Part shown: piece by piece, positions 23,398-30,034 of the stretch
How the letters are laid out: each line of letters begins with the position of its first letter
How positions within the stretch are numbered: position 1 is the stretch's first letter
Assembly: GCA_964628285.1 (NCBI GenBank)
Contig: CAZVNP010000041.1
Location: forward strand, 1-30,034
From: JAPLDP01 sp964628285
GTDB taxonomy: Bacteria; Bacteroidota; Bacteroidia; Bacteroidales; JAGONC01
DNA length: 30,034 nt
Direction of reading: 5' to 3'
Notes under the pieces: generated by a model
The model's database searches: none
What the model was told of the DNA's origin: nothing
Seen by the model: only the letters and a program-made list of their open reading frames with translations
Translations under genes and position numbers: made by a program

Positions 23398-23794
23398 CAT
23401 AGCTTATCTCAGCCGCCTGACGAAGCATGGCCGACACGCCGCAATACTTATGCTGCGACAAGTCAACGGCTCTTTGAAGTTTATCCTTAGGAAGGTCTCT
23501 GCCACAGAACACATAACCGATACGGATATGTGTATAAACCTTAGGATGCTCCTCGGCCTCTTCAGCTACAATCTTAATATCAAAGGCTTCGGGGAAGACC
23601 TTCATTTTATGGAGGATGGATATGACATCCATGCCTGTGCATCCGCCCAGTGAAGCCAGCATGAGAGGCTTAGGCCGCGGTCCCTCCTCCCTGCCTCCAT
23701 GCTCGGTGGCGGCATCGATGATCACATGATGACCGCCGACCCCGGCATCAAAGACCATTTCTTTTACCCATGATACATGAACAGTGTGATCCAT
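23366..23794 (-). CDS. OsmC/Ohr family protein
   Basis: A 142-residue cytoplasmic protein of the OsmC family, which reduces organic or hydroperoxides with two reactive cysteines. The first, C52, is in LASLGGCTGMDV and the second, C118, in HKYCGVSAML, the expected helix positions; this arrangement fits the YhfA-like OsmC subgroup better than Ohr. Start ATG 23794 is natural. It lies 18 bp downstream of the TonB receptor on the same strand and could be cotranscribed under the cobalamin riboswitch, though no functional link to B12 is evident. The 3' end lies inside a 7-bp-periodic repeat tract that encodes the C-terminal EIREANSE, so the C-terminus probably differs from relatives. Confidence 0.9.
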   Translation of the reverse strand: MDHTVHVSWVKEMVFDAGVGGHHVIIDAATEHGGREEGPRPKPLMLASLGGCTGMDVISILHKMKVFPEAFDIKIVAEEAEEHPKVYTHIRIGYVFCGRDLPKDKLQRAVDLSQHKYCGVSAMLRQAAEISYEIEIREANSE

Positions 23795-23812
23795 AATTGA
23801 TGATTTAGCGGT

Positions 23813-25738
23813 TCAACGAATGGTAAAAATAACCGACACCCTGTAAGAGCGTCCCGGCATCGGATAATACTGTATGGTCTGGTAATCGGCGTTCCAGACA
23901 TTCAGGATGTCAATTTGTAGTGACAGGTTATTGCCGAGAACCTTGAAATCGTGGCTTAATGTCACATAACCCAGGTTATTGGGCGGAAGGGACTGGCTGT
24001 TATCGCTGTTGACGTACCGCCTGTCAGTATAATGATGAGTATAAGAGAGCTGTGTTTTCATGAATGTCACCGATAGTGATGCCGAGGCAATGTTCTCCGG
24101 GACATAAATAAGCTGTTTGCGGAAAGAGACATCTATGTCGGCCTGGTTGGTGGAGCGTGACAGGGTGTATCCTGCATCGAAGTCTACCTTTGTCCTGCCT
24201 GCTTCTACTGTCATATGACCGTTGAGTTCCAGTCCCCTGGACCATACTTTTTGTATGTTTTGTGGTTGCCATAAGGTAAAGGTCTCATCCGTCGGGAGCC
24301 AGATAATCCAGTTATCGATGGTGGAGTTATAGGCTGTGAGCACAAGTGCAGGTTGCCATCTTTTGCCGGCCTGCAGCCATTTAAAAATAAGTGAGCCTTC
24401 TTCATTCCAGCTTACCTCGGGACGAAGATCGGGGTTGCCGCCGGGATTCCAGTACCTCTCATTGAAAGTCGGTTGCCTGAAGTTTCTCGAGAGGCTTAGT
24501 TTAACCGAGATCATCTTCCACAGCGGCCCTTCCAGTCCCAGTGAGGGCGTGAAGGGCTCGGTATCATCCTGTGTCCATCCCTTGCGGATGATAAGGGCCG
24601 ACTGCCAGTTGATGACCGGGATGAGGTATTTCACGGTTATATAGCCTGCCCCTTGTGTTTGCTGTTTTGGACCGTCATAGTACCCTGAACGGCCTGTTTC
24701 GTGACGGATATCTATCCCTGCATTCAGGCTGAGACGGTCGCTGATGATTTTCCTGGCCTCGGTCTGGGAGACCCATGTATCGGTTGTTATTCTGGAATCG
24801 ACAGAATAGAAGTCGGTAATTTCAACATAATGAAGGAAATCGTGGAGGAAAGCGACCGTTGATCTGATCGTGCTCCGGGACCAGATCTTCTTCCATGACA
24901 TCATTGTTCGTAACGATTGATCCTTTTGTGAGGCTGTGCCGGCAGGATAATTCAGGGGTGAAGGTACATCCCTGCGGGTGTTTTGTGCCCAGATATCGAC
25001 CGTCAGAAAGTTGGAGCCCTTAAAGGCACGGCTGATCTGCTGAACAATGCCGGCCCCCTGGTTACGGGCATTCTGCCGCCGTTCCACCGGGTTATTTTCT
25101 TGGGTCGTATTCCTGAATTTAAAATCATTCTGCGCCTGATGATAAAAAAACGATGTGGAGGTGACCCATTTGTCGCCGGAGACCATAACCACGCCGTTAC
25201 CCGAAAAATCACCGAAGCTGCCTGCACTCAGATCAAAGGACAGGTATTTCCTGTCGTTAAAACTGAAGTTGTTATCAAGGTGTACGCTGCCACCGATGGT
25301 GCCGCCGCCGAAAACCGAGCTGGCACCGCCATATTGTATTTCGACATCCCTGAAGAAAATAACAGGCAGCAGCGCCATATCGGTGAGGCGGGTGGTGGGG
25401 GGGCTGATGGATATGCCATTCCAGAAAAACGCGGTATGGGTGGATGAGGTCCCGCGCAGCGACATGGTAGCCAGACTTCCCAAACCGTAAGTGTTGACAA
25501 GCACCGGCGTTTGTCTGACGAAAAGATCTGACAGTGTCCCTGTTCTGGCGCGTTCCAGGGTCAGCGAGTCGAATTTTTCAACATATAATCCCACGGCATT
25601 GTCGCTAAGACGTGTGGAAGAAATGTTGACAGCCCGGAGCAGGATGACGCTGTCATTTTCCGGGGATTGACCGGTACAGATGATACTGCCCAGCAGCAAA
25701 CAGATGATTACACCGGTGAATGGTAAACTTTTTTTCAT
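23813..25738 (-). CDS. btuB: TonB-dependent outer-membrane receptor, probable cobalamin transporter (BtuB-like)
   Basis: A 641-residue outer-membrane beta-barrel. A signal peptide (MKKSLPFTGVIICLLLGSIICTGQ) precedes a plug domain (about 40-150, with LSDLFVRQTPVLVNTYG, MSLRGTSSTHTAFFWNG and VEIQYGGASSVFGGGTIGG) and a 22-strand-type barrel ending in an aromatic/basic strand (YRVSVIFTIR). It lacks the N-terminal carboxypeptidase-like domain of SusC-type receptors, and its length is near E. coli BtuB. The cobalamin riboswitch directly upstream on the same strand strongly suggests vitamin B12 or a related corrinoid as substrate. The inner-membrane BtuFCD parts are not in the window. Start ATG 25738 is set by the signal peptide. 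Family very secure; substrate inferred from the riboswitch. Confidence 0.93.
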   Translation of the reverse strand: MKKSLPFTGVIICLLLGSIICTGQSPENDSVILLRAVNISSTRLSDNAVGLYVEKFDSLTLERARTGTLSDLFVRQTPVLVNTYGLGSLATMSLRGTSSTHTAFFWNGISISPPTTRLTDMALLPVIFFRDVEIQYGGASSVFGGGTIGGSVHLDNNFSFNDRKYLSFDLSAGSFGDFSGNGVVMVSGDKWVTSTSFFYHQAQNDFKFRNTTQENNPVERRQNARNQGAGIVQQISRAFKGSNFLTVDIWAQNTRRDVPSPLNYPAGTASQKDQSLRTMMSWKKIWSRSTIRSTVAFLHDFLHYVEITDFYSVDSRITTDTWVSQTEARKIISDRLSLNAGIDIRHETGRSGYYDGPKQQTQGAGYITVKYLIPVINWQSALIIRKGWTQDDTEPFTPSLGLEGPLWKMISVKLSLSRNFRQPTFNERYWNPGGNPDLRPEVSWNEEGSLIFKWLQAGKRWQPALVLTAYNSTIDNWIIWLPTDETFTLWQPQNIQKVWSRGLELNGHMTVEAGRTKVDFDAGYTLSRSTNQADIDVSFRKQLIYVPENIASASLSVTFMKTQLSYTHHYTDRRYVNSDNSQSLPPNNLGYVTLSHDFKVLGNNLSLQIDILNVWNADYQTIQYYPMPGRSYRVSVIFTIR

Positions 25739-25795
25739 GTGCCTAAGTCATTACGTACACCATACATCTATGATTCAACAGGAACAAGGCTGACA

Positions 25796-25838
25796 GGAAA
25801 AAGATTGAATAAACACGGGCTGAATAAGCTGTTTATTC
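25796..25838 (-). terminator. Candidate riboswitch expression-platform terminator
   Basis: On the minus strand, 9-bp arms GAATAAACA (25838-25830) and TGTTTATTC (25815-25807) enclose a 14-nt loop and are followed by AATCTTTTTCC. It lies between the cobalamin aptamer and the receptor start, where ligand-dependent termination would act. The stem is AT-rich, so it is a candidate only; occlusion of the ribosome-binding site is the alternative. Confidence 0.45.
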
Positions 25839-25874
25839 ATTGCTTTTAACCCGAAAGCGCTGAATGATTGAATC

Positions 25875-26056
25875 GCATCGGCAGGTCTTCTGACTCACTC
25901 CCCTTTTGAATGCCTTCCCATCCCGAAAGTATTAACGGACAGTGGCCGGATTGGTTCAAAAAGTATCAGGAGTTCACAGCAGCGGGTACTGTTCAGGAAT
26001 TCCACCTGATTCCCTCTTGGGTGCCCACACCTGAAATGGTATGAACACGCCAATGC
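25875..26056 (-). promoter_or_regulatory. Cobalamin (AdoCbl) riboswitch upstream of the BtuB-like receptor
   Basis: Read on the minus strand the region holds the conserved core: a closing stem GCATTGGC (26056-26049) / GCCGATGC (25882-25875), the stretch GGAATCAGGTGGAATTCC followed by ACAGTACCCGCTGCTGTGA, the B12 box from GCCACTG to GGGAAGG (25946-25913), and the 3' GAGTCAGAAGACCTGCC. It normally represses downstream expression when cobalamin is plentiful. A consensus promoter ends just before the closing stem, so the transcript would start almost at the aptamer's 5' end. Confidence 0.96.
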
Positions 26057-26060
26057 ATGA

Positions 26061-26090
26061 CAAAGGTAACATAAAATGACCAGTCTTCAA
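26061..26090 (-). promoter_or_regulatory. Bacteroidota-type promoter of the riboswitch-btuB transcript
   Basis: On the minus strand, TTG (26090-26088), a 19-nt spacer and TACCTTTG (26068-26061) match both parts of the Bacteroidota consensus. Predicted start of transcription is within a few nucleotides of the aptamer's closing stem. Confidence 0.75.
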
Positions 26091-26240
26091 CACAATAATC
26101 AGATAAAAATTAACATTTTATACACAAGAACTGACATTGATTGACTGATAATCGACAAGAAAAAACTTTTGTTTGGAATAATTATTTTATATTTACAGCC
26201 TGAGAACGTTAATAATTTGAATCATACTTTTTACAGTCAA

Positions 26241-26465
26241 ATGAAATATCCCAGATTATTACTCGGTTGTGTTGTTTTCGTTGTGTCTGTTTTTATATTT
26301 TCTTCCTGTGCCAGCAGTTCAGGTGGCTTCACCAAACACCCTTCATCCTATTCCAAAAGCAAAAAAATTTCACGATCACATTCCGGCAGGATTATTAAAC
26401 ATTCCAAGATCGTCCCCAAAAAATATATCATCGTCAATAAAAAGCAAAAAAAACCGCCAAAATAG
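26241..26465 (+). CDS. Small, very basic lipoprotein
   Basis: A 74-residue protein of unknown function. The frame opens at 26169, but ATG 26241 gives a clean lipoprotein signal (MKYPRLLLGCVVFVVSVFIF) ending in the lipobox FSSC, with Cys 23 as lipidation site. The mature 52 residues are Ser-, Lys-, Arg- and His-rich (SKSKKISRSHSGR; VNKKQKKPPK) with no fold I recognise; it is probably disordered and strongly positive, so binding to anionic envelope components is conceivable but unproven. It lies divergent from the riboswitch-receptor transcript and 167 bp ahead of a serine hydrolase on the same strand. A weak -7-like box (TATATTTA, 26188-26195) precedes it. Real because of the textbook lipobox; still a small orphan. 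Confidence 0.65.
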   Translation: MKYPRLLLGCVVFVVSVFIFSSCASSSGGFTKHPSSYSKSKKISRSHSGRIIKHSKIVPKKYIIVNKKQKKPPK

Positions 26466-26632
26466 GAACAAAGGTTTTTACATCGTCGGAAGGAATACTC
26501 TTTCCTGTACTTTAGTTTTCAAGAAAAATTGCATTATCCGGTCATGTTTCAGCATCTCTTATATAACTGCATTTGGCAAATTATTTTTATGGCGGCTTAA
26601 TTGCCTCATATTGAGAGACTAATCAACAATTT

Positions 26633-27754
26633 ATGAGATTGCTGCGTTATTTCATTGAATTTATCATAATGTTTCTGATCATGGGATGGTTTAATTCGTG
26701 TTACGTGGTTCGCTATTTTACCTGGAATTTCGCAGATGTCAGAGATTACAGAAGGTTTCCTTACAAGACCATTCAGAACGCTCCGCCTGTCTTTGATTTT
26801 CATGTTGCGGCCAAGCCTGTGACATTCAGTATTCCCTCATCCTACAGACGAAAAAATGCCGGTGAATCATTTGAAGATTTTCTGAGCCGTCACAAAACCA
26901 CGGCATTTCTGGTCATCAGGGATGACACCATTCTGTACGAGCGTTATTTCCATGGTTACCGCCACGACTCGGTGTTCCCTTCCTTTTCGGTGACCAAATC
27001 CGTTCTCTCCTCTCTTGCCGGTATAGCCTTGGGCGAAGGCTCTTTGAAGAGCCTTGAGCAGACTGTATCGCAATTCCTTCCGGTGTTGAGAGATGAGCGT
27101 TTCACGCGATGCACACTGGAAGACCTGCTGAACATGCGTTCAGGTATAAGATTCGACGAGGGTTATTACAATCCTTTCGGCGGCATGGCCAAATTTTATT
27201 ATGGCACCGATCTAAAGCGGTATGTCGAACATCTGAAAATGAAAGAAGAACCCGGGTTGCAATATAAATACGCCAGTTGTAATGACCAGGTGGCCGCTTT
27301 TATCCTCGAATGTGCCACAGGTGAAAAGTTGCCTGAATACCTTGAAAGCAGGTTATGGAAGCCCATGGGCATGGAGGCGCCGGCGATGTGGAACACCGAC
27401 AGTCCTGATCATAACAACGTCAAAGCCTTCTGTTGTCTGAATGCCCGTGCCATTGATTTTGCCAAATTCGGCCGGCTGTACCTCCGGAAGGGTGAATGGA
27501 ACGGTGTGCAGCTGGTGCCGCAACAGTGGGTGGAACGTTCCACGTCCATTATCAACGACTCCCGCGACAGCCAGGGTTATGCTTACACCCTCGGATGGAG
27601 GGTGCTCGACGACGGGTCGTTTTTTGCAAAAGGCATACTCGGACAGTACATCTATGTCGACAGGGCAAGAAAACTGATCATTATCAGGTTCGGTAAGAAA
27701 TATGCCGGTATCGACTGGGTCAGTTTTTTCAGATCGTTATACGACCAGCTCTGA
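26633..27754 (+). CDS. Beta-lactamase-fold serine hydrolase (class C / EstB type), membrane-anchored
   Basis: A 373-residue protein with an N-terminal hydrophobic segment (about 2-24, FIEFIIMFLIMGWFNSCYVV), acting as signal anchor, and a serine beta-lactamase-like domain. The nucleophile motif is S119-V-T-K122 in FSVTKSVLSSLAG and the second motif Y213-A-S in YKYASCNDQ; the third, normally HxG or KTG, appears degenerate as KGILGQYIYVD. Such proteins include DD-peptidases, esterases and 6-aminohexanoate-dimer hydrolases; the MRSGIRFDEGYYNPFGGMAKFYY segment is common in the esterase-like group. The substrate cannot be predicted. The upstream 167 bp hold no obvious promoter. It converges with the YwqK-like gene with 4 bp between stops. 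Confidence 0.9.
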   Translation: MRLLRYFIEFIIMFLIMGWFNSCYVVRYFTWNFADVRDYRRFPYKTIQNAPPVFDFHVAAKPVTFSIPSSYRRKNAGESFEDFLSRHKTTAFLVIRDDTILYERYFHGYRHDSVFPSFSVTKSVLSSLAGIALGEGSLKSLEQTVSQFLPVLRDERFTRCTLEDLLNMRSGIRFDEGYYNPFGGMAKFYYGTDLKRYVEHLKMKEEPGLQYKYASCNDQVAAFILECATGEKLPEYLESRLWKPMGMEAPAMWNTDSPDHNNVKAFCCLNARAIDFAKFGRLYLRKGEWNGVQLVPQQWVERSTSIINDSRDSQGYAYTLGWRVLDDGSFFAKGILGQYIYVDRARKLIIIRFGKKYAGIDWVSFFRSLYDQL

Positions 27755-27758
27755 TGCC

Positions 27759-28538
27759 TTATTTCACTATGGTGCCATGTTTATATTTGGTGGTCTGTAC
27801 TACATTGCCCTGGTCATCATATTCGATCCAGGTGCCGTTTTTTTCGCCATTCACGTATTGCCCTTCCATCTTGGTTTTTCCGTTGTCGAAATAGTCTTTG
27901 TAGGGACCTGACTCCTGACCGTCCTGATATTGTTCTTCAGACATCACGTTGCCACTTTCATAAAACGTTTTCTGGATACCGTCGAGCAAGCCGTTTTTGT
28001 AATTATACTCGGCGATCATATGGCCTTGTTGGTCGTACCATTTTGAAATACCGTTTTTTTCGCCGTTCAGGTACTGTGTCTCTTCCATCAGCCGGCCAGG
28101 TGCATTTTCATAGTATATCTGTTTCAGCCCGTTATACAGTCCGTTGAGGAAATAGGCCAGTGATTTTTTAACACCACCCCTGTAATATTCGACCTGCATC
28201 CCGCTGAGCTTGCCGTTCTTATAATTCTCTTCCGACATAAAATAACCCCTTGAGTCGATTGAGATAGATATCCCGTCTTTTTTACCCATGTGATAGTTCT
28301 CGATCTGGTTGAGCATACCATCCTTAAAGTGAGTGACCCAGGTACCGTTTTTCAGGCCGTTGACATAATAACCGGTGGAATAGGTGTTGTTATCCTGTTC
28401 CTCCCAGTAACCCTGTTTCAAACCATTTTTATCCGCCCGGTTAATTGTGTCGTTGACTGCCGACCTGGTTTCCTGGGCTTGCAGGCTGACCATAATCCCC
28501 AGGCACATGAAGATAAGTGCAATCGTTTTTTTCATCAT
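27759..28538 (-). CDS. Exported MORN/YwqK-type repeat protein
   Basis: A 259-residue exported protein. The frame extends upstream to 28595, but the ATG pair at 28538/28535 starts a clean signal peptide (MMKKTIALIFMCLGIMVSLQAQ). The mature part consists of about nine imperfect repeats of roughly 23 residues with the pattern YxNGxxxGxxxxYxxxGxxxxExxY, such as YVNGLKNGTWVTHFKDGML, YLNGEKNGISKWYDQQGHM and YVNGEKNGTWIEYDDQGNV. Databases often label this family toxin-antitoxin YwqK antitoxin, but I see no toxin gene nearby and would treat it as a periplasmic or surface beta-repeat protein of unknown role. A promoter (28566-28595) overlaps the end of rimO, so it is probably transcribed on its own as well as by read-through. 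Confidence 0.85.
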   Translation of the reverse strand: MMKKTIALIFMCLGIMVSLQAQETRSAVNDTINRADKNGLKQGYWEEQDNNTYSTGYYVNGLKNGTWVTHFKDGMLNQIENYHMGKKDGISISIDSRGYFMSEENYKNGKLSGMQVEYYRGGVKKSLAYFLNGLYNGLKQIYYENAPGRLMEETQYLNGEKNGISKWYDQQGHMIAEYNYKNGLLDGIQKTFYESGNVMSEEQYQDGQESGPYKDYFDNGKTKMEGQYVNGEKNGTWIEYDDQGNVVQTTKYKHGTIVK

Positions 28539-28565
28539 CCTGAATTGTTTTAAAGTTTTATCCGC

Positions 28566-28595
28566 CGAAATTAAGAAAAAATGACAGATTCTCAA
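28566..28595 (-). promoter_or_regulatory. Candidate promoter of the YwqK-type repeat gene
   Basis: On the minus strand TTG (28595-28593), a 19-nt spacer and TAATTTCG (28573-28566), one mismatch from TAnnTTTG. The TTG overlaps the rimO stop codon. The predicted start lies about 20 nt before ATG 28538, supporting that start over the longer frame. Confidence 0.5.
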
Positions 28596-29941
28596 TGTTC
28601 CGCCAGGCCATAAAGATCGTAACTATCTGCTCCGGTTATTTTTACATCAAAAAAAATTCCTGTCTGAAGTTTTATCCCGGAGGAAAGTATCAGTACTTCG
28701 TTATCCACTTCCGGTGAATCATGTTCAGTCCGGCCGATGTAGTGTTCACCTTCCCGGCCGTCGATCAGCACTTTTAATGAGTGGCCTATTTTCTTGCGGT
28801 TGAGTGCAAGGGAGATACCTTCCTGCATGGCCATGATCTCGGCTGCTCGTTGTTTTTTAATGTTTTGGGGTATATTATCCTTCAGAGCGAATGCGGGGGT
28901 CTTCTCTTCATGTGAATAAGTAAAGACCCCGAGTCGGTCGAAGCGGCATTCCGCGACGAAAGCTTTCAGTTTGTCGAAGTCTTCCTCGCTTTCGCCGGGG
29001 TATCCTGTAATGAGGGTCGTACGAAGGGCTGCCTCAGGTAAAATCTTTCTGATGGCATCCAGCAGATGACGGATACCATCCGCGGTCAAGCCCCTCTGCA
29101 TCGACCGCAGGATCCGGTCGCTGATGTGTTGCAATGGTATATCAATATACCGGCAGATGTTGCCGTGTGCTTTTATGACATCCAGTAACTCCATTGGGAA
29201 GGCGGCGGGGTAAAGGTAGTGCAGACGTATCCATGCCAGTCCCGCCACCGTGGTCAGCTTCTCCAGGAGGTGAGGCAGCATCCGTTTGCCATAACGGTCT
29301 ATGCCATACCATGTCAGGTCCTGTGCAACCAGTATCAGCTCTTTCACACCCATGGCCGCGAGACGGTGTGCCTCGGCGAGGATGTCTTCCTCCGGACGTG
29401 AGACATGCCTGCCCCTGATGAGCGGAATGGCACAAAAAGAACATTGCCTGTCACAGCCCTCGGATATCTTCAAATAAGCATAGTGACGCGGCGTTGTCAG
29501 GATACGCTCGCCCAGGAGCTCTTTACGGTAGTCACCACCCAGCACGGTGATTATCTTTTCATGCTCAGCCACACCGAAGTAACCATCCACCTCGGGTATG
29601 GCTTTTTCCAGCTCTTCACGGTACCGTTGTGAGAGGCATCCCATCACGTATATTTTCGTGTGCCCGGCACCTTCCCGCGAGGAGGTTTGCCGCAGGATGG
29701 CGTCGATCGATTCGGCCTTGGCCTCCGTGATGAATCCGCAAGTGTTGATGAGAACCACATCATGCCCACCGGGAGAGTCTTCAGTCAGGACAACGAAGCC
29801 GTTCACCTCAAGCTGCCGCATCAGGATCTCCGTATCGATTCTGTTCTTGGCACATCCAAGGGTGATGATACGCACTTTGCGCTTATGCTCTGTTTTTGTT
29901 TGCAAACGTATGGGTTGGGATGTATTCTGATATAACTCCAT
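28592..29941 (-). CDS. rimO: Ribosomal protein S12 (Asp) methylthiotransferase RimO
   Basis: A 449-residue radical-SAM enzyme that adds a methylthio group to a conserved aspartate of ribosomal protein S12. The N-terminal MTTase domain holds three cluster cysteines: C30 (TLGCAKN), C68 (NTCGF) and C102 (GCLSQRY). The radical SAM domain has C163-x3-C167-x2-C170 in GCDRQCSFCAIPLIRGRHVSRP, a RimO-style rather than MiaB-style motif. A C-terminal TRAM domain (about 380-449, LIDGREGEHYIGRTEHDSPEVDNEV) contacts the substrate. Start ATG 29941 adds a 22-residue lead before the conserved KVRIITLGCAKN; a shorter start is not obvious. The gene is divergent from the partial gene at the right edge. Identification is firm from the radical-SAM and TRAM details. 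Confidence 0.97.
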   Translation of the reverse strand: MELYQNTSQPIRLQTKTEHKRKVRIITLGCAKNRIDTEILMRQLEVNGFVVLTEDSPGGHDVVLINTCGFITEAKAESIDAILRQTSSREGAGHTKIYVMGCLSQRYREELEKAIPEVDGYFGVAEHEKIITVLGGDYRKELLGERILTTPRHYAYLKISEGCDRQCSFCAIPLIRGRHVSRPEEDILAEAHRLAAMGVKELILVAQDLTWYGIDRYGKRMLPHLLEKLTTVAGLAWIRLHYLYPAAFPMELLDVIKAHGNICRYIDIPLQHISDRILRSMQRGLTADGIRHLLDAIRKILPEAALRTTLITGYPGESEEDFDKLKAFVAECRFDRLGVFTYSHEEKTPAFALKDNIPQNIKKQRAAEIMAMQEGISLALNRKKIGHSLKVLIDGREGEHYIGRTEHDSPEVDNEVLILSSGIKLQTGIFFDVKITGADSYDLYGLAEH

Positions 29942-29975
29942 GAAACGGGAAAAAGTATGGATGATATATTTTCTT

Positions 29976-29983
29976 TATCTTTG
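29976..29983 (+). promoter_or_regulatory. Candidate -7 element for the gene at the right edge
   Basis: TATCTTTG matches TAnnTTTG and lies 27 nt before ATG 30011. No good -33 TTG is seen at 19-21 nt upstream. Confidence 0.45.
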
Positions 29984-30010
29984 AACCTCATTATTAATAA
30001 CCGATAAATC

Positions 30011-30034
30011 ATGATGATTAAGAAGTTTTTTCTC
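30011..30034 (+). CDS. Start of a further gene, truncated by the window edge
   Basis: Eight codons only (MMIKKFFL), beginning at two consecutive ATGs (30011 and 30014). The Lys-Lys followed by hydrophobic residues looks like the start of a signal peptide, and a -7 promoter box lies at the proper distance upstream. Nothing can be said of its function. Confidence 0.45.

Noticed and set aside
23210..23653. 147-codon open frame on the plus strand
   Set aside because: Overlaps the terminator and repeat tract and is antisense to OsmC.
27759..28538. Toxin-antitoxin system suggested by the YwqK-antitoxin family label
   Set aside because: No neighbouring toxin; the protein has a signal peptide and MORN-like repeats, unlike a cytoplasmic antitoxin.
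1..30034. CRISPR arrays, tRNA or rRNA genes, insertion sequences, prophage
   Set aside because: Looked for direct repeats with spacers, transposase or integrase motifs and tRNA-like cloverleafs on both strands by eye; none supported.

Overview
The window reads as chromosomal DNA of a Bacteroidota (Bacteroidetes) bacterium, probably Bacteroidales-like or an uncultured relative. Three things point there. Several genes are preceded by the phylum-specific -7 element TAnnTTTG, twice with TTG 19-20 nt upstream (lon and the cobalamin riboswitch). A gingipain-like C25 protease ends in a type IX secretion sorting domain. The gene complement (short TonB receptor behind a cobalamin riboswitch, YwqK/MORN-type repeat protein, SRPBCC-GyrI fusion) is also typical. 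I see no phage, insertion sequence, CRISPR array, tRNA or rRNA.

Layout. 176-1968 (+): an extended SDR dehydrogenase followed by a steroid 5-alpha-reductase-family membrane enzyme, a possible steroid- or isoprenoid-reducing pair. 2146-4533 (+): Lon protease with its own promoter. 4558-7923 (-): secreted C25 protease; 8200-9192 (-): membrane-anchored SRPBCC-GyrI fusion, with a large hairpin/terminator between them. 9565-12497 (+): a histidine kinase and a sigma-54 (NtrC-type) response regulator overlapping by 4 bp. 12776-16331 (+): an envelope locus made of a lipoprotein, two YkuD L,D-transpeptidases and an unrecognised single-pass membrane protein. 16433-18463 (+): glycogen branching enzyme. 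18483-22447 (-): class IV aminotransferase, a Rel/Spo protein and an M48 lipoprotein metalloprotease, probably one transcript. 22591-23235 (+): CoA-type Nudix hydrolase. 23366-25738 (-): OsmC protein and a BtuB-like receptor, headed by a complete cobalamin riboswitch. 26241-27754 (+): tiny basic lipoprotein and a beta-lactamase-fold serine hydrolase. 27759-29941 (-): YwqK/MORN-type repeat protein and RimO. 30011 to the end: first codons of another gene.

The most coherent system is 9565-16331. A canonical -24/-12 sigma-54 promoter (TGGCAT-N5-TTGC, 12672-12686) lies between the sigma-54 activator gene and the envelope genes. The lipoprotein and the first L,D-transpeptidase share a helical domain carrying the motif KF(F/Y)L(S/A)RNYD. 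I infer a two-component, sigma-54-controlled cell-wall remodelling module, with a strong terminator just before the first transpeptidase that may set unequal expression of lipoprotein and enzymes. Other points: a Rel enzyme whose hydrolase E-D dyad is replaced by N-H, and a 7-bp-periodic repeat tract that runs into the 3' end of the OsmC gene and contributes a terminator.
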